Shown here: piece after piece, positions 55,850 through 64,000 of the stretch
Layout of the letters: every line of letters starts with the position of its first letter
Numbering within the stretch: position 1 is the first letter of the stretch
NCBI GenBank assembly: GCA_936432065.2
Contig: OW386291.2
Location: forward strand, 16,841,821 to 16,905,820
Source of the DNA: Rutpela maculata
Taxonomy: Eukaryota; Arthropoda; Insecta; Coleoptera; Cerambycidae
DNA length: 64,000 nt
Direction of reading: 5' to 3'
Notes under the pieces: generated by a model
Seen by the model: the letters and a program-made list of their open reading frames with translations, nothing else
What the model was told of the DNA's origin: nothing
The model's database searches: none
Position numbers and translations under genes: made by a program

Positions 55850-57752
55850 TTATTGCACCATTTGTATAAGTCTGTTTGGCATAGAATTAAATAACCTTAT
55901 ACAACAATCATCAGTAATAATATTTTCCCATACATTATTTATTATTTCCAGTAATTCTTGGGCATTCCGTGGTCTCACATTTAGTTTTTGGATACCTCTT
56001 ATGAGTAGTCCCAATACGTCTTCCATAGGGTTAAGATCTGGACTATGACTGGGCCAGTTAAGAACATTAAAGTTGTTATCTTAAAACCAGTTAGTTACGA
56101 TATGAGCAGTATGAACAGAACAATTATCTTGTTGAAATATGAATTCATTATTAGGAAATAATCGTGACACAGAAGGGAGCATAATATTGTCTAAAATCCT
56201 AATATACGTTTCACTATTAAATCTTTCCTCGATATGCCACAAAACACCAAGACCACATGCAGATATCCAAGCCCACATATTAACGGAAAATCTACCACGT
56301 TTGTCATTGTTAGATATATCATCGAATCGAGTATTCGGAGGTCGGTAAACACGAATACGATCGCTGTGTGTAGACTGGAAAGTTTTTTCGTCGGTAAAAA
56401 CTACATTGTTCCAAAAATTTACATCATGCACTAAAAATTCAAGCGCAAATCCTAGTCGAGCTTCTTTATGCTCAGCTTTAAGTACACTTCTGTGCAATAA
56501 AATCCCGTACACCTATTTTTCGCTATATTAAATCATTCTTTATTTATTTGTCAGTGTCAGTGTCATATTTTCGCAATGCCAAAATTAACTAAACATGAAA
56601 AAAATTTAATTCTTTCTAAAATTGAAGAGAGATGGTCTATCAGAGCAGTTGCTAACCATTATCAATTGAATAACAGTACTGTTATGAGTGTGAAGAAAAG
56701 TGGGAGGAGGAAGGTAGCGTAAAGAGAAAAGGCGGTTCAGGCCGATAGAGAAGTTCTCAAATCTCGTTCAAGATGAAGTACTCCTTGGTTATTTGAGGAA
56801 AAAACCGTTTCAAACAGCAGCAGACGCCGTGGGCAAATTTTCTAGCATCGAGGTCAACAGCTAATCGAAGGATAGGAAAATCGGAAATAAAAAACTGTAC
56901 AAGTGCCAAGAAGACCATATTAACATAAGTACAGAAGCAAGCCCGCATTATGTTTTGTTTAAATTGTGTCTATCGCCCGTTGGAGTTTTCGAACAATATT
57001 GTGTTTACCGATGAAAAAGTTTTTCAATCTTGTAATGACGGACACATGTACAAAATATTAGGTTACATTATTTACATAATAAATACAATCGCAGTTATGT
57101 GCAGTCATATCTGTGAATTTTTCAACGTCAATTTTTACATTTGTTATAAATCGAAATTATTCCCATTGAATGGTGTAAAAAAGTAAAAAAAAAAAACAAA
57201 AATACGTATGTTTCTTCTGGATTAACATTATTCATTTATTCAAATACATTACTTTTGACGTTTCACAATCAATGTCAGTTTTTTAAAACCTATATGATAA
57301 TAAAAAAATCTAAATTCCAAAAAGACTGATTCACACCATTTAATATTAGTGAAAACTGGATTACTTGATTTTTTAAGTGTACGGGATTTTATTGCACAGA
57401 AGAAAGTGTACTTCTGTGCTGCTGGATGACAGCGTAGCTCCGATTCTCTTACTCGCCGGCGACCAGTACTACTCGATCCAGGAAAATTCGTTTCTTCAGC
57501 AGCCTGCATAACTGAGTAAAATGGATTTTCTACTAATGTATTTACCAATTGCAAATCTTATTGTTGAGTTGATATCATTCGTCGCCCTGATCCAGCATTT
57601 CTACTAATCGTACCGTTTATTCTCCACTTTTTTAAAATGTTACACACCGAATTCTTGTTAATATTATAACGCAGTGCAATTTGTCTCATTGACCATCCAT
57701 CTTCTGCTTTAGCAATAACTCCAGCTTTAATTAAATCGCTTATATGGGGCAT
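55850..57752 (-). pseudogene. Tc1-like transposase (DD34E), interrupted and mutated
   Basis: Minus strand from 57752: a helix-turn-helix (AEDGWSMRQIALRYNINKNS), GSGRRMIS, a nonsense codon at 57558-57560, then LVNTLVENPFYSVMQAAEET, GRRRVRE, and a break at 57411 by the nested element. It resumes at 56482 with KAEHKEARLGFA, FWNNVVFTDEKTFQS (first Asp), NNEFIFQQDNCSVHTAHIV (second Asp), a nonsense codon at 56081-56083, then WPSHSPDLNPMED (Glu). 34 residues separate the second Asp from the Glu, counting the stop, so it is DD34E. It ends at TAA 55850-55852. Two stops plus the insertion make it inactive. Confidence 0.82.
56485..57408 (+). mobile_element. Tc1-like element, internally deleted, copy 2 (nested)
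   Basis: Ends CACTTCTGTGCAATAAAATC and (inward) CACTTTCTTCTGTGCAATAA differ by a 3-nt indel, flanked by TA (56483-56484, 57409-57410) inside the older transposase gene. The plus strand has an HTH piece (MPKLTKHEKNLILSKIEERW, 56576) then, after a deletion, YRPLEFSNNIVFTDEKVFQS (56977). Homologous over its length to 42794-43694 in opposite orientation. Nonautonomous. Confidence 0.85.
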
Positions 57753-57886
57753 ATTAGTTTTTACACACTTGCAATGAATTTTGACAAATAACTGACAATG
57801 TCACAAAAATTAAAGTTAGATGTACACAACTAGATTTTAGCAAAAATACGTTATAAGACTTGTCCCATTTGTTTTGCGCACGACAG

Positions 57887-57995
57887 AACTGCGTATTTAT
57901 CGTGAGTCTTAAATTATTTTACTTATTTATTTCCATTCAGTATTCAAATATAAAATATAATACATACTAGATTTGAGTCAACTAGTTTTAATAAT
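57887..57995. other. Short spacer
   Basis: Between the Tc1-like element and the LINE tail; nothing seen. Confidence 0.4.
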
Positions 57996-57997
57996 TA

Positions 57998-58036
<39 letters not shown>
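57996..58036. repeat. (TAA)n microsatellite, 3' tail of a LINE
   Basis: About 13 TAA/AAT units. On the minus strand this is (TTA)n at the very end of the LINE that follows, after a GTAAATAATAAATGCTT-type end, as in many insect non-LTR elements. Confidence 0.8.
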
Positions 58037-60060
58037 GCATTTATTATTTACCCAAATTGACAAAGTTAACAAAAATGAATAAATTACTACATTACACTAG
58101 AGGTAAATAAAAGGCGAGTAGTTCAGTTTACTGTCGAAGCCAGCAAACTGTTCTTCCACTACCGCCTATAAATAATGGTCAGAAGTAGAAAATATAAGTA
58201 CATAGAATGTGGCTTTATATCCATATATTCAAAACATAATACATAAGCAAGTTAAAAAAAAGTAATACATCAAAGCAGAGCGAAAAAGAGGCAGACTAGA
58301 GCTGAAAGAGAGAGGAGACTAGGAAATAAGAGGAAAAAAGAATAAAGGAAGGAACAAAAAAATAAAAAAAATATAGAGAATTTACAGGAAAAAGCAAGAT
58401 TTTACTTTACTGGTTTCGCATTAAATATTTTTTAAATGTCTTTTTAAAACTTACGCATGAAAGGGTGAGCCCATTAAAGGGTAGCTTATTTATACAAGCA
58501 GCAATGTTATAAGAGAATGACCTTTTGAATATTTCCTTACGGTGTTGTGGTATGGTGAGAATATCTCTTCGTCTAATATTAATGTTATGAACATCATTTC
58601 TAAAAGAGAGCTTGTTGAGGAGGTAGGGTGGTGATCTAAACTTTAAAATTTTATGAAAAAAACAAGCCATGTGAAGTTTGCGGCGATTGTACATATTCAG
58701 CCATCCTGCAGTTTTCAATTTGTGAGATATTCTTTGACGGCGTTGTATTCCAAAAATTAAACGAAGACAAGAATTTTGTACTTTTTGTATACGCCTGGTC
58801 TCGATGCTGTCAATACAAGGGCCATAAACCACATCACAATGGTTGAAATGAGACAAAACTAGAGAATCACATAACATTTTTTTTACTTCCATGCTTAAAA
58901 AACGTCTCTGAGTATATATCATTTTTAGTGCAGCATATGCTGTTCTTAATTTACTCGTAATATGCTGTTTAAATCTTAATATATGATCAATAATAAGACC
59001 AAGACTTTTAGAGCTGTTATTAAAGGCGTTTGTATCACAAATTCACGTGCATTTTCATTGCAAAATATTATAGCAGATGATTTACTAGGGTTAATTTTAA
59101 GTAGATGGTCTGTAGAGACTGACACCAAATTCGTTATATCGTTGTTAATTAAATTCCTATATTCCTGTAGATCTTCAATATGAAATGAACAATAAATCTG
59201 TGTATCATCAGCATATAAATGGTAATTGCAATATTGCAAGGATTTGTGAAAATTTGATGTAAAAATTGTAAACAATAACGGTCCAAGTACACTTCCTTGC
59301 GGGACACCTGAAACTACCGTTAGTGGTTGTGAAATATTATTATTAAGTACCGTTTGTTGAATTCTATCCGACAAGAATGACAAAATTAGATTGGAGGAAT
59401 TTCGTTCAAAGCCACAGAAGTGTAGAATTGAAAAAAGTAATTTGTGATTTATCATATCAAAAGCTTTCGTATAATCTAATAATACTAATACACTGATTTT
59501 ATTAATATCGGTAGCTCCAATGATGTCATCAGTTACGTCAGCAAGGGCCGTTGCACAAGAGAAACCAGATCTAAATCCCGACTGTTTTAATGGTAGAATA
59601 TTATTGAGACTCACAAATTCTCTAATTTGCAATTCTAAGATTTTTTCAAAAATTTTGGATAAGACAGGTAAAACACTAATGGATCTCAGGTGACTCAATT
59701 GGCTAGGTTGATTGATTTTAGGTAGAGGAAATATTAAAGCTATTTTCCAAGCTTTAGGAAAGTAGTGTGTATTTATACACTCATTATATATGTGTGTTAA
59801 GAATGGAACTATATAAGGACAGCATAAATGTATTAACGTTATATTTAATTTATCAAATCCATAAGCTTTGGATTTTATGTTTTGAATGATTTTAATTACG
59901 TCTAAATCAGAAATCAGTTCAAAAGCAAATAAACTATTTAAGCCTTCTTTAACATTGGTATTATCAAATCTGAATTCTATTGGTTCGTTTTTAAGAACAA
60001 ATATTTGAAAGATTGACGACTCTAAACGCGGTATTTGACATTGGTAACACAGCTTTATAA
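58037..60060 (-). pseudogene. CR1/Jockey-like LINE: reverse transcriptase and 3' UTR, 5'-truncated
   Basis: Minus-strand order: about 60060-59700 (NEPIEFRFDN, KSKAYGFDKLN, HYFPKAWKIALIFPLPK); 59698-59000 (RSISVLPVLSKIFEKILE, FRSGFSCATAL, LLDYTKAFDMINHKLL motif A, GVPQGSVLGPLLF motif B, YADDTQIY catalytic motif C); then a frameshift near 59000-59040, and 58980-58407 (SLGLIIDH, SHFNHCDVVYGPC, RRIQKVQNSCLRLIFGIQRR). The RT core motifs are intact, but at least two frameshifts break the ORF. No endonuclease is visible upstream, so the copy is 5'-truncated. 58037-58406 is 3' UTR. Clade is inferred from motif style. Confidence 0.83.
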
Positions 60061-61290
60061 TATCAATTGTTTTATCGATTTTAAAATTAATTTTAACGAC
60101 ATTTCTTTATCACAAGTTAAATTGGGGAAAACAATTTACGATAATTTTACACACTGTTTGAAGCGGAAACTAAATACAGGCTAATTACTTAATTATTTAA
60201 ACAATTATTATCTTGCACGATATCGTGTTTTCGAATTACTTTAAAACATTAGCTTTAAACATCAAAAATGTTAATGTGATAAACAACAATATTTATGGAT
60301 TTTTTATTTCCCTATTAGCTGTAAATGACTTGTTTAAAATACAGATATTTTACGGTAACAATTAAACGATAACAATCATAAATATTTATATTGAACTTGT
60401 TACACAATAGGCCTCTTGCATGTGCCGCATATTTTAAATTAATTTATATATATTAATATAGTGTTACTAAACATTAGCAATTATCAAATCTGTTTTAATA
60501 GTTTCTAACTGGACAGTATTTAAATCACCGACTAATATCCGAGAGAAGCGGCAAATCTGAGAAAACACTCATATTGGACTTGACGTCATCTATCACTATA
60601 TCTCTGCCCGTGCAATGATTCGGATGTATAATTCGTGCACAGTTCGCGGTTATTTCCTAAAATTATGTAGTTGTATTCGGTTTGTGATATTAAATTATAG
60701 AGTGCATTTAAGTGTACCATATTTAAAAGGGTTTAAATTGTTTTATATACGACTGAAAAAGGTTATTTCAAAGGTCAATCGGATAATTTATGCCGTACGC
60801 CGGGTGTATGCCATATGCTACTGCGTCACAAAAATATTCATAAATAAAAAACGTCTTTTTTTTTTCAAAAACTTCTGTACCTTGGCTTCAATCGCCTCCT
60901 CGCTGCATGTATATGAAAATGTTCAAAAATAAAAAAGTTTGTCGCTTAGTCAAAATATGAGTACATCCGACTTCGTTAAAGGAAGATATAATTTTAGAGA
61001 AAATAAATAGAGAAAAGAAATGTAATGTTCCTGCACGATTGGAGAAGGACACAAATTCACCGATGTATTTTAGTCAAGCCAGGGAAAGGTCGGGCCTGCA
61101 GCCAAGGGATGCTTAACACTTTCTAGGAAAAATTTGTGCATCCTCACCACCGACAGCGGAAAAGGAAAAGTTAGTACCTAGTACCGTTTCAAGAAATATA
61201 TAAACGACGGATGGCCTATATGAGAATACATAACCTCTCGGCTAGTCATAACTTTTGCTTACAACACTGTAGTATGCAAATCCACCCTTC
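60061..61290. other. AT-rich sequence, no gene recognised
   Basis: A 105-codon plus-strand open stretch at 60615-60932 has no recognised family or splice context. Confidence 0.38.
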
Positions 61291-61296
61291 TGAACG

Positions 61297-61745
61297 TTAG
61301 GCTACATTCGATAGGCGGGTTTACCACGGTCGGGCCTGTCAAAACCGTTCGGACTGTATGGTCCGACTTGATCAGCTGAGTGGTCGATGTGGTCATATTT
61401 TAAAACCTGACTTGTGTGGTCAGAATCGTTCGACCCATTTGAATTTCAGTTTTAAAATGGCGACAGTAAATAAGTCTGATAAATAAGGAACAATATACAT
61501 TTGTGGAAATTACACCTCATACCGGAATAAAACTTAAGGTCCGATTAAGTAAATATGAAATTCAACGAGCTAATTACTATTCAAATCCATGATAAATCAC
61601 TGTTAAAAAAGTCAAAATACCGGTTTTTGAGGTTAGGGTTAATGTTTACGGAGATTGGAAAAATACTTCAAATTCTGAGGCGTTCGACCGCAAGTTCGGT
61701 TCGACCACAGTGGGCGGACCACATCGGTCAGATGTCGAATGTACC
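61297..61745. repeat. Weak inverted repeat, possible MITE
   Basis: GGCTACATTCGA at the left and TCGAATGTACCC at the right, with ACCACGGTCGG / CCACATCGGTC-type and GGTTCGACC/GGTCGAACC-like words inside. Diverged; no target duplication found. Confidence 0.4.
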
Positions 61746-61938
61746 CATAATTTCTACTAAATAAACGAAAAGTCAAAATAAAAATATCATATTTGACAAG
61801 TTGGACTTACGCGAAATATAAACGTCACTTTTGACTTTTCGAATACTTACTTATGGAATGATAAGTTACAGCTATTTTTGGGGGTTGCACCGCAAACACA
61901 ACACTTAACCATCCCAAAATATAACAATATATATATAA

Positions 61939-62348
61939 GTAGTCTTTTATTTGCATGAGGATCAGGTCACTTCTGAGTTTGGTCACATGATTCAGCAGTT
62001 TGTCATATTTTATTTACAAATGATCTAGTCACAAGTAATCAGGTCAGATCCCCCCTTCCCGATGCTGCTCCACCCCGCACAGGATACTCACTTCTGAACT
62101 TTTGGTTAGTTAAGTGGTGGGGTAGAAATACCGGCGTTAGACAGTTTTTTTCGTCGAAATTCTAACCTAAAAATATCCAAGAATGAAATGCTGCGTACAA
62201 TCCTACAAACCAAGAATATTAAATTAACTTTTTAAGTTGTCAAAAGTCAAAACACAACTGTTTTATTTTATTTGCTTCAAGTCAGGTCAATTTTGACCCG
62301 ATCAGATGTGACCCAAGTGAACTAATCCTCATGCAAATAAAAGACTAC
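61939..62348. mobile_element. MITE, GTAGTCTTTTATTTGCATG ends
   Basis: GTAGTCTTTTATTTGCATGA and TCATGCAAATAAAAGACTAC are perfect inverse ends continuing as GGATCAGGTCAC / GTGAACTAATCC-like. 410 bp, noncoding. Target duplication unclear. Confidence 0.75.
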
Positions 62349-62918
62349 TATTAACTAAATTCTAAGCAAACACGTTACAGTTCAACTAAATAATTGTTCG
62401 TTGTCTGTACTTTTGACAGCGACTAGCCAGTTCTCTGACCAGACGCCCAAACTTGACAAACGCCGTCTCTTATTGGCGGATACATCATCGCGTAAGTTGG
62501 AGCGCATTCCAGCTGAAGATGATCCCAAAGAGAGATAGAAGATATGGTTTATAGTGTATATGAAGGCGACAGGGCTAATAACGCATGTGTAAACTTTGGA
62601 TACAGGTATTTAAGAAAACGTACAATGGATCTTGGGGTCTATTTATTCTTAAGTCTATGAAAAAACATGTTTTTATAATCAATTAATTTCTCAAGTTTTT
62701 TCGAAATAAAAAATATCTGTACCACAAAAAAATATCGTAAATAGCCATTTCTTATGTAGAATTTTTGACCTTATAAAAACTATAAAGTCTGGTCTGGTTC
62801 TACGATGTTTTTTTTTCTCGAAAACGGAGAGACTTTTATGTTCTATTTCGCTCCACTATCAAGTTATTACAAGGGCAACGTCCACATAAATGGGATTAAT
62901 TTAAAATGTGCGCTGGCG
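62349..62918. other. No firm feature; GC-richer patch 62390-62540
   Basis: The patch has a TTATTGGCGG (CCAAT-type) word and a 42-codon minus-strand open stretch starting MRSNLRDDVSANKRRRLSS. It might be promoter or 5' sequence of a gene, but no splice partner or family is recognised. Confidence 0.3.
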
Positions 62919-62940
62919 CAGTGGCGGCTCGTGTTACATG
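62919..62940. mobile_element. Orphan hAT end (CAGTGGCGGCTCGT)
   Basis: Exact copy of the 14-bp terminus of the intact hAT at 50649, followed by different sequence. No inverse partner before the window ends, so it is either one end of a larger element or a solitary end. Confidence 0.6.
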
Positions 62941-63139
62941 AGGTCACGCGTTGTTTGCGCGCCTAACGGATTTATTCAAACTTTAATGTTGAATACTGTC
63001 TGTAAAACAAAAAATAAAAAAATCCTTTACACACTGTGTTTCGTATTAAGTAAAGATTCTAAAAATACTAAAATTATATTTTGTGCAACAAGCCTATTGG
63101 TTCGAAATTGGATTTTAAGCTAAAACCCGACCTTTCCGT

Positions 63140-63345
63140 TATGAGGTAACAGGAACCCGAAAAAGTGGTTTTTAAAAAATGTATGTGTATGGACACGATA
63201 GCTCCGAAACTAAATGAACCGATTTTGATAAAATTTGGCACAAGGAAAATATTGGTACCATACATTAGCTGAAAAGGTTTTGGTGCAGATCGGATATGAA
63301 GTTTAGTGCCGTTCTGGCATATATATACTTTCTTATATTTCAACA
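63140..63345 (+). repeat. Repeat G, copy at the right side
   Basis: GAACCCGAAAAAGTGGTTTT, ACACGATAGCTCCGAAACTA and GTTTAGTGCCGTTCTGG words are the inverse of 32780-32950. Family unknown. Confidence 0.55.
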
Positions 63346-63355
63346 TAATACCTAA

Positions 63356-63900
63356 TTACTTCCACATCCAGTGGAAGTATAGTAACGACAAAAAAATTTT
63401 TAAAAATTTTTATTGTTCAAATAGGCTTAGAATGTCATGGAACGTCGAGATTTCAAGTTTGAGCGAAAAAAAAAATTCTGTCTGTCGGTCTGTCTGTCGG
63501 TCTGTCTGTCGGTCTGTAACCTTTTTTGTGCGCACGTTTACTCTGGAACCGTTTGAGATATTGACTTGAAATTTGGTACACATATGTACTTTAACGAGAT
63601 CTAGAACTAGATTATATTTTCATCTTGTTCCGTCGAAGGGTTGGGGGGTAAATTGGGGTAAATTTGGGGAAAATAGGTAAATCAAGCAGGTAAGAGTCCA
63701 TAAAATTGGTATTTAGTATATACAAGAGAAGCTAAGGTCTCAAAAAAAATTTTGGCATTGGCCACCCCCACCCCATTATTAAAGGGGACGAAAAAAAAAA
63801 TTGATTTAGTGTGTATACAAGAACCAGAAACCTCAAAATATTTTTTTACTTTATCCACCCCCCCACTCCCACCCCCTGTCACCACCCCCACCCCACTACC
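63356..63900 (+). repeat. Dispersed repeat family F, best copy
   Basis: Starts with the palindromic tip ACTTCCACATCCAGTGGAAG then TATAGTAACG. Then come TTGTTCAAATAGGCTTAGA, a (TCTGTCGG)n microsatellite (63479-63518), GTGCGCACGTTTACTCTGGA, GGTTGGGGGGTAAATTGGGG and C-rich CCACCCCCACCCC words. Copies at 11150-11690 (+), 15220-15540 (-), 16275-16470 (-) and 44574-44615 (-). Confidence 0.7.
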
Positions 63901-64000
63901 GATGTGGGGTACCGTTTTATGGGTTTTTTGGGTAGAGGATTTCAAATATTATATTATTAAAGTTCCATAAACAATTATTTCCAGATACAAAATTTTTTCG

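Larger units (their letters stand above)
55539..57886 (-). mobile_element. Tc1-like DD34E element split by a younger Tc1-like element
   Basis: Ends CTGTCGTGAGCAAAA and (inward) CTGTCGTGCGCAAAA continue with TAGGACAA / TGGGACAA. A TA precedes the left end; the right flank reads AA. The left about 290 bp also contain an inverse copy of the N-terminal coding region (plus strand 55690-55833, DGWSMRQVALRYNIN), so the ends are long inverted repeats. The 924-bp insertion at 56485-57408 accounts for the excess length; without it the element is about 1.42 kb, normal for Tc1. Confidence 0.75.

Noticed and set aside
60615..60932. 105-codon plus-strand ORF
   Set aside because: Low-complexity, hydrophobic/basic composition typical of AT-rich noncoding DNA; no family recognised.
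62390..62540. Minus-strand 42-codon ORF as first exon of the malic enzyme
   Set aside because: No donor at its end, no similarity to malic-enzyme N-termini, and far from the exon found.
63682..63970. Overlapping ORFs rich in Pro/Gly
   Set aside because: They read through the C-rich part of repeat family F.

Overview
The window is AT-rich eukaryotic DNA that is almost entirely transposable elements (TEs) and their debris. The TE families (hAT/ZMYM-type, Tc1-like DD34E, RTE- and CR1/Jockey-like LINEs, Gypsy-type solo LTRs, a Helitron, a tRNA-derived SINE, a Crypton-like tyrosine recombinase), the short introns and the malic-enzyme exon suggest an arthropod, most likely an insect with a large repeat-rich genome. 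I cannot name the species. The only good evidence for a host gene is one internal exon of an NADP-type malic enzyme on the minus strand (13374-13530), so much of the window is probably intron of that gene. A second candidate is a short first exon at 19352-19479 (+) of a YqaJ-associated family.

Layout: 1-3066 holds nested repeats, a small hAT MITE and an RTE remnant. 3067-5773 is a Helitron carrying a solo LTR and a foldback insertion. 5800-6560 is a decayed LINE. 7204-9884 is a giant palindrome of a DDE transposase. 11-17 kb holds repeats around the malic-enzyme exon. 17340-18374 is a TAGTC-ended foldback with a hAT MITE inside. 20204-23070 and 24291-26593 are two long-TIR elements, each with a broken gene for a FEN1/XPG-like nuclease with a C-terminal CXC zinc domain; the second sits inside a tyrosine-recombinase gene. 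28122-30857 holds G/C-rich inverted and tandem repeats. 31-50 kb holds hAT MITEs, hairpins, foldbacks, a second solo LTR and Tc1 pieces. 50537-55152 is a nonautonomous inverted-repeat element containing a complete, apparently intact hAT transposon. 55539-57886 is a Tc1-like element split by a younger Tc1-like element. 57996-60060 is a LINE. 60-64 kb is MITEs and repeats.

The most interesting signal is the 17-27 kb group. Three elements share 5'-TAGTC (or TAGGC) termini, long inverted repeats and 3-bp target duplications (TTA, TTA, AAA), and two carry the same nuclease-CXC gene with no recognisable DDE transposase. Taking out one of them with one TTA copy restores the reading frame of the recombinase it landed in. 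The closest known comparison is the XPG-carrying Academ-type transposons, but I cannot confirm that without a search.
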